Assembly: GCA_022266195.1 (NCBI GenBank)
Contig: WHVY01000001.1
Coordinates: forward strand, 16,802,001-16,866,000
Source: Tetranychus cinnabarinus
Lineage: Eukaryota; Arthropoda; Arachnida; Trombidiformes; Tetranychidae
DNA: 64,000 nucleotides
Direction of reading: 5' to 3'
A program made the translations under genes and the position numbers. This document shows positions 13,101 to 24,000 of this stretch, piece after piece; the stretch's first letter is position 1, and each line of letters starts with the position of its first letter. A model generated the notes under the pieces. The model did no database searches. It saw only the letters and a list, made by a program, of their open reading frames with translations, and was not told the DNA's origin.

Positions 13101-13947
13101 TTTGTTCAATCTAGATGATTCATCAATATTCATTTCCCAAAAACAGTACATTGATGTCATTTTGGAGCGATATCAAATGGTTGACTGTAACATTGTCTCT
13201 ACTCCAAGTGATCTGTCCCAAAAATTGACTAAAAATAATGAAGATAACGAGAATATGGCTAATGTTCCGTACAACAGTGCTGTAGGTGCATTAATCTACC
13301 TAGCTACTTGCACTAGACCTGACATTGCGTCAGCAGTGGGAGCAGTTAGTCAATTTTTGGCTAACCCAAACACAGAGCATTGGAAGGCTGTGAAACGCAT
13401 TTACCGCTATCTCAAAGGTACAAAAGATTTTGCCTTAAAAATTGAATTTGGAAATACAAATGATATTGACGATATCGTAGGTTTTGCTGATGCCGATTTT
13501 GCTGGCAATATTGATGACAGGAAGAGTACAACTGGTTTAGTTGTATTTGTCTTTGGTAATGTTGTTTCATGGGTATCCAAAAAGCAATCAACTGTTTCAT
13601 TATCTACTTCTGAGGCAGAGTTTATTTCACTTGCAGAATGTATTAAAGAAGTGTTATGGTTAAGGTCGATATTGACAGAAGTTGGACTCGCTCAAAATAA
13701 GCCTTCATTAATATATGAAGATAATAAAGCTACTATCGCTATGAGTAAAAATCCTGTTGGTCAAACACGATCAAAACACATTGATATAAAATATCATTTT
13801 GTCAGAGAAAAGGTGAACTCAAATGAAGTAAGGGTCGAGTACAAACAATCATCTGAAATGATTGCTGATATATTGACTAAACCTTTACCTAAGCAAGTTT
13901 TCTTTAATTTACGATCAAAGCTCAATTTATCTGAAAATTCAATGTAA
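10174..13947 (+). CDS. Copia-type gag-pol polyprotein
   Basis: This single frame of 1257 codons encodes the proteins a Ty1/copia element needs to package, copy and integrate itself. In order: a gag-like N-terminal region; a CCHC zinc knuckle (C228, C231, H236, C241, CFKCGNLGHFARDC); a retroviral-type protease with LDSGAT (Asp275); integrase with its HHCC zinc motif (H413, H418, C446, C449) and catalytic D477, D540, E576 with exactly 35 residues between the last two; reverse transcriptase with YVDD at 935-938; and RNase H with Asp1106 in the FADADFAG segment and the downstream STSEAE and EDNKAT motifs. No frameshift or stop interrupts it. Integrase before reverse transcriptase is diagnostic of Copia rather than Gypsy. 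The ATG overlaps the primer-binding site, so the genomic RNA has almost no leader after the LTR. Confidence 0.96.
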   Translation: MGSVTDMNISNVSVLVERFDGVNFPSWKFRMMNWLRKEGLWDIVVNESLLQTRQEKRSNDRALGLLNCSISPRYCSLVQNASTAFEVWNILCKTFQPKGLAHICHLKDKLSHYKFNTDEPIINSIAHLQDIWCQLEMLDEKISESEKVTVLLNKLPVKFSNFVNSIEILIEEITLQKLISKILHHEMKLQNSGNQSIERGVKALAIENNFSNKTKLNKKKKNKNHLKCFKCGNLGHFARDCKGATNVKTFNTDVKQKEKAFTVNDGNDTLEWKLDSGATRHMTGNVNFFMDYIEIDDEYVYQADGTALKIEGKGTIKMTSKVNGETNYYKLTNVYHVPKMTQNLFSVGQATSNGASFSMKKDKCFVYDDEDKLFATANRIGNLYILNCKVIYKSEMVLASNDNIRATDINLWHQRLGHVNHSNLKKLINEGIVNDIKLTGEASKICNGCIKGKMTRQPFKSRTEVATEAVLDLIHSDICGPIRTPSFSGMKYFITFIDDWSNWVFVSPIKERSQAFEKFIEYEASVTNLHGKNIKCFRSDNAKEYLTTDFEKLFTEKGIKHETSLPYIHQQNGVAERMNRTLREMACSMLHQANLNLSYWAEAIVTASYLRNRCPSKVINFDTPFLRWKGHKPNLNHLRVFGSKSFALLPQEKRSKIDSKVIEAIFTGYCINKKAYRLIDPNTLDVIFARDVKFDEDEVVKNMRTETTANDDLLIDQDELYQPKNDKNRSHRNEALMITAEPSSYQEAVNSNEDKQWLNAINNEYHSLMKANTWTLVKRPDNRNIIRNKWGFKVKRSDKSEIVYKARLVAKGFTQVKGEDFSETFAPVAKFPTLRLLLSLCVKFKMIIHQMDVKTAYLNGKLDEDIYMYQPEGFIEDENSVCKLNKSIYGLKQSGRNWNILLNNCLVKLGFTQTKSDNCFYWRGEAKKRVYILVYVDDLLIAGQNVEIIKIIKDLLKAQFEMKDLGLLKSFLGIDFLFNLDDSSIFISQKQYIDVILERYQMVDCNIVSTPSDLSQKLTKNNEDNENMANVPYNSAVGALIYLATCTRPDIASAVGAVSQFLANPNTEHWKAVKRIYRYLKGTKDFALKIEFGNTNDIDDIVGFADADFAGNIDDRKSTTGLVVFVFGNVVSWVSKKQSTVSLSTSEAEFISLAECIKEVLWLRSILTEVGLAQNKPSLIYEDNKATIAMSKNPVGQTRSKHIDIKYHFVREKVNSNEVRVEYKQSSEMIADILTKPLPKQVFFNLRSKLNLSENSM

Positions 13948-13948
13948 T

Positions 13949-13959
13949 CAAAGTGGGAG
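13949..13959 (+). promoter_or_regulatory. Polypurine tract
   Basis: CAAAGTGGGAG abuts the 3' LTR, one base after the gag-pol stop codon. This is the expected position for the primer of plus-strand DNA synthesis. Confidence 0.75.
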
Positions 13960-14145
13960 AATTGAAATAATGTATTGTTGATTACATTGTTAGTCGTAAC
14001 ATTCATTGTTAGCTAAATAATCCAGATGAATATAATCGTACGTAGTTAATGAATTATCCTTAAGTAACAATTTATACGTCTTTGTGTTAACATATATTCA
14101 ATAAAGTTCTTGATTCATATTTACTCGGACCTGAATTAACCAACT
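13960..14145 (+). repeat. 3' LTR of the Copia-type element
   Basis: This is a 186-bp copy of the 5' LTR; I found no difference when reading both in parallel. It is followed by the ACTTT target duplication. Confidence 0.93.
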
Positions 14146-14150
14146 ACTTT
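14146..14150 (+). repeat. Target-site duplication, right (ACTTT)
   Basis: This is the second copy of the 5-bp sequence found before the 5' LTR. Confidence 0.85.
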
Positions 14151-15623
14151 CAAAGTTAATTGAAATAAAGTTTGTAAATTCAGTTCCACAATTAACCAAA
14201 CTTGACCATAAAATATGATGTTTACCCTGAAAAACGGGTAAAAAATGAATTCTGGGATTTCCTTTTTCAAATGAGCTTCAAATCAATTTTGCTTCCTTCA
14301 ACCTGTTGAGAAGCTAAAGCAAATAATGAAAAGTAAATAAATTGCAAAAATAAATATTAATTTGGTTCCAAATTTTGATGATCTGACTAAATCCATGACT
14401 GATAGCTGTTGCTGTTGAACAGAACTTTATTTAAACGAAAGTTTTCCCTTTTCACTCCCTGTTCATATCGACTGTAAATTGTTGCTTTCCAATATTCATT
14501 GGATTTTGACTTTTATTTTCAATTCCAAGTTCATTGTAAAGACATTTTCAAGAAACAATTGAAATGTAATTCTGTTGAATGCTGAAGACTGGAGAGCATT
14601 TTTTACTGCAAAATTTATGAAACAAATTGAATTTGTTGCCTTTCCTCTCAATTGATTACCAAACAAGTAGAAAGTATCATTTTCTTACTTCATCAACAAT
14701 TGATAATTCTGTTGATTTGATCTGCAGTTCATTGGAACCAATGAACATTGGAAAGAGAAGAAAATAATGAAAGAGAAGAAAGTTATCACAAAGGAAATCA
14801 ACTGGTATAAAGAATGATGAAAGATGATGTAGAAGATGATAAATATAAAAAAAGGTATTTGTTTGTGTTCCTTTATTTGTTCAAGTATTGCTCAGCTAAA
14901 ATACAAAAACATGATGAGTTGAAATCTTAGTCTACTAATAACAGTTACGATGATAATAATAAGAAGTTGAAATGAATTTCAACAACTCTTAAAAAGTATC
15001 TTCAAAGGAAGAGACTTGAAGAAAACAGAAACATGAAGAGTTTTTTTCATGATATAAATATAATATTCCATTACTTGGGATGAAATAATCAAAGAATGAA
15101 TCGCTATCGAAATGGATGAAAAGAAAAGAAAAATTTCCCAGTTTCTTCTTCTTCTTCTTTTGATTCCCTAAATTCAACAAAAGCTCATTGAATCATCATT
15201 ACCAATCTTGCAGCTTATTTCCGTATTTATCATCTTCAAGTCCAATAGCAATGAACAAAAAAGCAAACTTGATCAAATAAAAATGATTAATTGAATGACA
15301 ACACAAGTGCAACTCTCATAGCTGTTTAAGCTCATTTGGAAACTCATTCCTCTATCCATTTCAAACCCTTTTTTTCTGCCAGTTTTTTCTCATTCCCTGT
15401 CTGAAGGTTGGAAAAGGAAAAGATAAATTATCATTTTTTGTCTCTTCTCAATTTCATGGCTTGTTGCAAATGTATTTTATCAACTGAATTTACTTCTCAT
15501 TTGCCATTAAAAACTTTAACCATCTTACATCAGTCTATTTACGCGACTTAAGTTACGATATCAAATGCAATTGTCTTTTTTCTCAAATTAATTTGTCTTT
15601 TCTCTTATTTTAGCTTCGATCAT

Positions 15624-15785
15624 ATGAATGCTCAAAAGATATTTATAAAGGTTTCAATCGATGGAAGGCCAATGGGAGAAGGTAAATACACTTTAAACTC
15701 GAGATCTTTCGAGATCGAGTCACAACCAAAGTTATACCGCGATGCAACAGCGAAACAATCGAAAACACTCTTCAAAAAGATTTAA
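15624..15785 (+). pseudogene. Cyclophilin-like N-terminal fragment
   Basis: A 53-codon frame starts at ATG 15624. Its first 19 residues (MNAQKIFIKVSIDGRPMGE) resemble the first beta strand of cyclophilin-type peptidyl-prolyl isomerases, where V-S-I-x-G-x-P-x-G is typical. A splice donor (GAAG then GTAAAT at 15682) falls right after this segment, and an acceptor-like TTTTAG ends at 15613, so it could be one exon (15614-15681). I found no continuation with the PKTAENFR core downstream, and the unspliced frame ends at 15785 with unrelated sequence. It is either a lone relic or a chance match. Confidence 0.25.
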
Positions 15786-15799
15786 ATTTAACATTGAAT

Positions 15800-18095
15800 T
15801 GGAGAAACATTTACTAATGATTTACCACTTTTACCTTCATCTTAGGTGATCTTACTGATCATCGATTATTGAGCTCAAAAGTAGAGTGAATTGTTTGAAA
15901 TATTGAGCTATTTTTTACCTGGAAACTCAATTGTTAACCTTTGAAAACTATTAGCAATGAATCAATCATTTGGGTTACAATGTCTTATTTGTTACACTTG
16001 AAACAGTTTGTCAAAACTATCAGGATAACAGGAGAAGAAAAGTTCAACAAGATTGATTATCATCACTATTATGTTCATCATCAAACTCGTCATCAATAAT
16101 ATTGAACACGAAAAGAAAACATTGAATTATAAAAGGAAAGGCCAAGAAAATGTTAAATCTGTACAAAATTGAACAGTCAATAGGCAAATAGATTAGCCAT
16201 TTACCTTGTATATTATAATATTGGTACAATTATAATAAATAACTTATGGATATTGTTCAGGTTTACGTGTTTTAGGTGACAGTTATGTTCAATTGAATCG
16301 TTCTGGGAATCGTTCACTGACAAGTTTAGCTTTATACATTAAACATAACCATTTATTTGGAAAGGGATGAACAAATTATCATGTCTCAAAGGTATGTTTA
16401 GCACAAACCAGTGAAACAAGTCTCTAATAGCGCAAAAATGAAAACAATATTGGTAATGTGTAACTGATTTTATCGTTACAGTAGAGTGAAAGGTTTGCAG
16501 AAATCTTTTCAAATATCAATAATAGATTTCAACTCCTTTTCATTTCACTATTAGCTTCTAGTTAATTAGCGAGTCTTGATTAACTTCTTCTCCTTGTTTT
16601 TTGTCTGACTGGTAATTAGACTGCAGTTCGTCAAGTGGCGAAACTTGTAAATTTTCACTCCTTCAGGGTAAAATGTATTGTTTCATATATGGTAAACGAG
16701 TCGAGGGATGATGAGGATAATTTTGATGGAAACTTTAGTTAACACGATCTTATGTTAGTTTGCTAATTTACCCTTAAACAAGCCATAAAACTTCATCATT
16801 TGAGTTGTTAAATTTTATCCGATGATATTAATCATAAAATGTTTTAAAGTCAAAGAAATGAGCAGAAATAAGTTTAGTTTGGTGCAATAAAGTGAACCCA
16901 ATAGCATCAAACAAACACTTGGTTAGCCTCGTTTTTCCCGTGAAATTCAGCAGACTTTCCATCAAAGATCACTTCATCAAGAAAAGGTCATCAAGGATCA
17001 GATTGAACACTATGTTAGCCTCTTCTATCCGTAAAGTTTTATATACTTTTGATGCGGCAGCATGCAACTTCAAGCACCAAATTAGGAATTAGGACAGACT
17101 CTTGATCCGCGAGACTTTGTGTGTAATGAAAGATCAACCCGTATTTACGTTATTTCAGTCCCGTTGAGAGTGATTTTGGATGCAAAAAATTTCGTCTTAT
17201 CAGGATCAGATTGAGCATTATACTGGCCTCTTCGTAAAGTTGTACACACTTTTCATGAATAAGATCTTAAATTTTTTAGTTTGTTTTACTTTGATTTTAG
17301 GTGCAAATTTTGTCTGAAAAATTGATGAACCAATAAATTCACTGTTTTCAAAGCTTAGAGACTGCGGTAAAATGTGGTTAAAGAGAGCTGAAAGTTTTCC
17401 CTGACTTGTCTAGTGAAAATGTTTTGATAAAAAAATCATTGCATGAAAGGGAAAAGAAATAATGAAATGATTATGTTGAAGACCAAGTTTGGAGGGTGGT
17501 TTGAGGTGGATGAGGATGATTCAGAGGTGGAAAGAGGAAAATGATGCGGATTATTGTAATCAAATTACAAGATTAAATTGTTGTCAAGGTGATCCCATTT
17601 TTGTTGCCATTCCTTGTCACATGGTCCCAAAATTGAAGGCTTAACAAGTATAGCCAGGAAAAGAGGAGGATGAACAAGTTGAAGATGATGAGGAGAAAAA
17701 GTGGAAAGTGAGAAAAAAAAGATGAAAGAAGAAGATGAACAAGTCTATTTGACAAGTTAATTCCATCTTTTTTCTTCATCTTCACTCGCTCCTCTTTCCA
17801 TTCAAATTAACAGTAAAATATATATTTTCTTGCTCAGTTTAACCCCATTCCTCTATTGTTACTGAGTAAACATTTTTCATCTTGTGGTAAACAAATGGAT
17901 CGTTTGTATTATAAATACTCAGAGACAGCCTCATGAAGTAACTTTGAAATGGATTTAATCAAAACAGGATTTCGCTTTTGTCTCTTTTTTTATATCTATT
18001 AACTGTCTCATTTATATCATTATGATTATATAAAAGCTAGACAAGTATAAAAGTGAAATGAGATCATTTATTTTGTTTCATGTCTGTCTTTTCAG
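15800..18095. other. Spacer upstream of the first visible ChAT exon
   Basis: The ChAT start codon and promoter probably lie in or left of this stretch, but I could not identify the 5' exon. A local direct repeat of about 65 bp occurs at 16984-17050 and 17194-17260. No nested vesicular acetylcholine transporter gene is visible. Confidence 0.4.
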
Positions 18096-21000
18096 AATTT
18101 GCCCAAAATTCCAGTTCCAAATTTGAAAGATACTCTGGATAGATATTTGGCTCATCTTAAAGTTGTCATTCCCAGCAGTCAATATGAACAGACTCGTAAA
18201 ACTGTTGATAACTTTGAATCAACTGGAATTGCCGATAAGTTGCAGAAATTGTTGACTGAATTAGCCGAGAAGAGTGAAAACTGGGTAAGTAACTGCACAT
18301 CAGCACTTGAGTTTCTGTGAAAAATATCATGAAACTGCAAAAAAAAGAAAAGAATTTTATGGAATAAAAAATCTGGAAATTCTCGCACCATTTCCATACT
18401 CATTACCATCAACATGCACAATTAATGTTTACCATTTTCATGTTATTGAGAGTTTCAAGTTTATTGTTTTTGCCAACTTCAAGTTGAACAGCAAAGAGCA
18501 ATCTTGAGATGAGTAAGTTTTTCATGAAAATCTCATGGAGAACGTGCTTTTTAGCTCAAATACTTTAATCATGTTTTCAACTGGATTACATGAAAAACAA
18601 GAGGTAAAAGCAAGTTCCAAGTGTTGGAATCAAATGTTGAATTTACCTTTAAAAGGAATGCTTTTCTCAAGTGAAATGAAATCTTCCAACATCAACTTTA
18701 CCATTTTATACAAAAATATCAACAGTTTACAGAAGAGTAATTTTCTGAACCGATTCATGATCAAGTTGGCCAACATTTTGCAAAATTTGATAAATTATCT
18801 TTTCTACTCTTGAGATCTACTTTGACCACCAAGCATTACTTGTCCTTTTGTTTGGTCATCAATTTACCTGTTAAACTAAAACTATTCATTATTCAGGTTG
18901 ATATTGAAGTAGCAAAAATGTTGAACACAAAGGAAATTGAAAGGAAACTTGAAACATTGAAAACTGTTTACGCCAACAAAATTCAATCAATGAAAAGAAA
19001 AACTAAATTAACATTTTTAATTGAATTTTCATCAGCTTTGTGTGTGTTCAATGGACAATTTAACTGACAAATTATGCCATTACAATTCAATTGTTTGCCT
19101 TATTTTTTCAACTTTCATCTTTCACTTGACATGAAGAAAATAGTAAAAGTGAAAAAATTTCGATTCTCATCTTAAATGTTAACAATAATCATGTTTGGTC
19201 AGTTGCTGGACCTTTCTTCTGATGTTTGCTTCTTTACCTTGGTTCAGCGATGGTCAAAATTAGATTAAAAACCTCAAGACTAGTTCAACTCTCAAGATGA
19301 TCATGATGAGTCTTTTCATCATCTTTAACATTCAAACTTCAAGTGAACCATTTTGTCTGTTTATCTTGTCCAATCTTGATATCATTTTTACCTTCAAGTT
19401 GTATTGATCTTTATCCTGTCAAGTTTCCATGAGAAAAGAGAAAGTTTTTTTTCTCCAAACTTTTCATTCCATAATTCATTTCGCTATCCATCCCTTCATT
19501 CACTCCCAATGCCCTTAAGCAAGTTCAACTTAATTTTTTCTCAAATTCAGCTGTAATCCAGTTCCTTTTTTCGCTGAATTGCATGTTTCTTTTAAGATTA
19601 AAATGGATCCATTTTTCGTTTAATAAATGCTTAGTTTTAATTAGCATTTATTTGAGTTTGCCCTCTTGTTAGATTTACTTGTGAATTGAGAAATGTTTAT
19701 TAATAGGAATCAATGGGAATATTGAGTGTTGGAAGCTTTTCAATGAATAATCCAATTGGAAAAGGAAAATATTCTTATTTTTACTAATATTCAAGTTCTG
19801 AATAAAGGAATAGATGAATTACTTACATGCAAATAAAAAATGGCAAACATATATTTATGTGGATTCTTCTTTTATTTATAACTAAAGGTTATTTTTGCGG
19901 TAAACAGACAACTTCCTTAGCCAATTTTTTATCTACATATTGATGATTTGTAAGATAGAAACTATATGTGTTCAGAATAATTCCCATTTCTTTGCTTTAA
20001 ACACGGCTATTCTTTGAGATTATTTACAAAGCTTATTTATTTTCATGTATATTCACTGATCATTAAGTTTCAAGCAGAATAATTGTCAAATTGTTTCAAT
20101 TGAAATGTTCAATATTTGACCGGAAGATTTGCAAAGTCAAAATCTTGAACTGAACTTTTACCCAAAACTTTGAATCTATCTCAACAAACAAAACTTCAGT
20201 TGTTTAAGCATCACAAAATCCTCATTGCAGACTAAGGGTTAAAACCTAGGTCAGTACCACTTTAGGTTACTTTAGGTTAGTTTCCTTCAGACTAACGAGG
20301 AAACCTCACGAATAAATCAATATCGTGACTATAATTGTAAAGCAGTACTAAATAATAGTTGAAGTAAAATCGTTCCTGATCTGATTATTGTCCGATTAAA
20401 GATCTGAGTTAAGTTGTTTGATGAATACCAAGTGAAGCTCCAATAAACTGTTCAATAACTTGCCAGGGAACACACGAATTTTTGAATCGATATCGAGATT
20501 TCTTTGTAGCTGTCGGTACATCAGACCTTGTTGAAGTCCAATATGAATCAGTTAATTGCCAGCTTTTCGGTTTCGGAATTTCATCGCCTTTTTTCTGGAA
20601 AAATTTGCTTGCTTTGCTATGGGAATTTGCATTTGTTTTATTAGATGTATCTTTCAAACGCTCTTGCTTTGCAATAAAGAGTACATGTTTCTGTTTCCAC
20701 AAATCGCAAATGCAAAACAGTAAACTTACAGCTTCCCAAAGCAAAGCAAGCAAACTTTTTTAGAGGAAAAGGCAATGAATGCCGAAATCGACAACTTGGC
20801 ATCTAATTGCTTTGCATTGTTCTTCAACGAGTCCTGATGTACCGATAGCTACCAAAGTAATCTCGATATCGACTCAACAATTCGTGTGTTTTTTCGCAAG
20901 TTATTGAACAGTTTATTGGAGCACCTCTTGGTATTCATCAAACAACATTAGTCTTTAATCGGACAATAATTATACCAAGAACGAATTGAACTGTAACTAT

Positions 21001-24000
21001 TATTTAGCAGTCAGTCTTTGGAAACTTTGAAGAGTAATTGTTGAAAGATATTCAACTTGAATTGAAATGATTGAATATGAAAATGCAATGAAAGTCTAAT
21101 ATATTCATCTTATAAATTGGAGTTTTCAATGAACCATCATCAACCCAATATCAGACCATCAAGAAATAATATCACTGAATGAAATAATAATGCTCTTAAT
21201 AATGATAATGATGGAAATAAAAAAATCTTTTCACTGAAATAAATAATCAAAGCACAAAAAGCAGTATACTCTGAAAACGGCAAGCAAAACGAAGATGAAA
21301 AAGTGGCTGATTAATAATGAATAAAAATCTAACAGTGAATATTTGATTCTCTAATAGAGCCAGTCTCTCTATATATAATAAAATATATTTTTTTTGGATA
21401 CAAAATCCATTCACATAGCAATTTAGCTAACAATCACGCTCTTTCCTGTTTTCCCATTAAAAAAAAGCTCAAAGCCAAAGTGTTTTTTCCCACCAATTGA
21501 AATATACTCACCCACATATACAGACACAGGCAACTGAGTAATATTGCAACTTTCATCAAACCCATTTTACTCATTAAACTTTAACAACAAATGGGTACGA
21601 AAAGAAGAGCAGATAAACTTGAAACATGCTTACAGTTAACCAAAAAAGGAGTTTACAATTTCCTAATTACAGATGATACTAAATAATCGATAAAGGTAAT
21701 CAAGGTGAACACTAATTTACAACCAGCCAACTAACCATCAAAGTGTGTACACTTTGAATAAGAAATGAAAACCAAAAGAAGTTGAGATTTTTCAAAATTT
21801 ACTTTATTCTCGATCCAAGAAAAGACTTTAAAAGTTGAAAACCAAAATCTTATTTCCTCGTCTTTACAGTCCCTTGTAGCTCTGCTGCTCAACCTGTGGT
21901 ATTGACTTGCAGCATTGAAATGAACTCGACATCAGCCTAAGTCTGCTTAGTCTTTCAGATTTTTGTCAAAAGATGAACTCGCCTTTTGAAGAGAAGAGGC
22001 GAAAAAATTATTTCTAATCGAAATGAACGTTGGAAACGTTTCACTCCCAGTTGGATATGTTGCTATCTTTAGAGGTTGATTCGTCTTTTCAGGGTTCAAG
22101 TTTGCATTTCACAGTTTAAATGAAAAACATCAGGAAAGATTTGGTTGGAAATTTTGTTGAGCAAAAAAAAAGATTTCTTCTTGTTCATTCAGCTTTTCAA
22201 TTATCAGATTGAACAAAGTATTTTTTTTGAAGCAACACATAACTTTATATATTTATTTATAAAATAGATAGTTACTCTTTCTTGGAAACCCTTTGGCTGT
22301 TATACATTTATCAGGAAAATAAACAAAGTTATCATTTTCTGTGAGCATTCAAACTCACCTTTAAGCTCAACTTTTTTTCTTCCCTTTGCCTCAGTCTTGC
22401 CACCATCAAAATCACGTTTCCAACTTCAACTGGGAATCAATTGTTTACCTTATTCTTGCCGAATTACAGGGTTACATCTGCGATTCTCTTGGAGTTGCTT
22501 TTAAAGATTATACAGTTTCCATTGTGAGTGTTCACAAGTTCAACTCAATATCCTATCTCAATGTTATCACCTTTTTTTTCTTCTTGGGTTCCAAGTTTGT
22601 TATCATAAGTTGATTTGTTGAATGTTGATATAGATTTAAAGACGAAAGACTTTTGTTGTTGCTTCGGATCAGATTGGAAATGCAATTTGAAATGAACAAT
22701 TCAATCCCTAAACTTTGTACAATTGCAATTTGAACCTCTTTTTTCTTGACTCAACAATTCAATTGTGCTGATGAATAAAAGGTAATTTTACGTGATTAAA
22801 GTCTCACCATTTTCATCTTTTCAAAGTGATAATTTCATTTTGTCCCAATAATACTTTAAACATTACCTTTGCCTTTCAATTGGCAACTGAAACTGATTGA
22901 TTATTCAATTGCTTTCACTTAAGTGCTCAACAAACTTGCCAGAGTTTTCTATTAAACTTTTCCATCAATTAGATTGATGTTCATCAGAACTTTAACGAAA
23001 CTTTCAAAATCTATTTGCATTAAAATTCGAGTTGACAGAATGTTGAGAACTCGCGATATTTCAATCGTTATTCCAATTGAATTGGATTCTTCTTTTGGTC
23101 TTTCCAGTATTCCAAACTTTTCGTTATGACCAAAAAAATTATTAAAATCGTTTTGAATTTTCAACTTTGATTTCTTTTCGAATCAACATTTGCTTGATTG
23201 TTGACTTGACGTGATTGTCCATTCAATTGTCTTGACTTAAAGTCTTAATTTAAACTGAATTTACTAATTGGCAGCAATGATGGCAACACTTGGTTGTTGA
23301 GAAGAAGATGTTGGTTCCTTTCAACATGTTTAATAGTGCATTAAATCTCATCTAATTTGATCATTAGTTGTCGGATTATTGAACAACAACTGAAATAAAG
23401 ACGACATCCAAATTATATTGGATAAGCATTACAATAAATGAGCAAAAATATCAATTTATCTTGAAGGTATTAACCAATGCTTAGCATTTGTCTGTTATTA
23501 TTGAATATATTTATAAGAGCATTTGACCAAGGATTATCTGATAAGTTTTTTTTTCAAGTTTAAGTTGAACTGTATACTAAAGCAGAAAACGTTTTCCTTT
23601 GCCAATTGACGAGGATTAATTCTGTACAACATCCAATTTCAACATTTATCCTGCAACTTTATCATTCTCAGTAAACTCACAATCATCTTCATCATCATCG
23701 TCATTCTACTCCTTCGCACTTTCCATCAATTAGCTAATGATTTAGCTCAAAGATAATCTCCCTTAAAGATATACACGATTAGTGGCCCTTATTGAGAGAG
23801 TCCCTCAACCCAGCAACTGTACTCTGTCGGTTACAAGTGTAACAAGCCAAGTAACAGGCGCAAGATGGATGATGATCAAGAGATGAATGGGAGTCAAATA
23901 GAGGATATGGAATGTGATTTAGCAAACAAGATGATTCGATCCATTAAATTGGCATTCTTAGGATCCATCGAGTGTGACATTTCATGCCAACATTTTTCAC

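Larger units (their letters stand above)
9984..14145 (+). mobile_element. Complete Copia-type (Ty1/copia) LTR retrotransposon
   Basis: This is a 4162-bp element with 186-bp LTRs at both ends that I read as identical base for base. It has a tRNA-type primer site next to the 5' LTR, one long gag-pol frame with domains in Ty1/copia order (gag zinc knuckle, protease, integrase, reverse transcriptase, RNase H), a purine-rich tract next to the 3' LTR and a 5-bp target duplication (ACTTT). Identical LTRs plus an open frame point to a very recent, possibly still active insertion. The LTR ends (AATTG...CAACT) are not the usual TG...CA. The element lies on the same strand as, and about 4 kb upstream of, the first visible ChAT exon. 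Confidence 0.95.

Noticed and set aside
14000..18095. Vesicular acetylcholine transporter gene nested at the ChAT locus, as in insects and vertebrates
   Set aside because: No long membrane-protein frame or exon set is visible here; it may lie outside the window or in the missing 5' part.
20409..20763. Frames of 114 and 93 codons on opposite strands
   Set aside because: Both lie in the arms and loop of the foldback element and mirror each other's repeat words (AKQ/SKAS); they are by-products of the inverted repeat.
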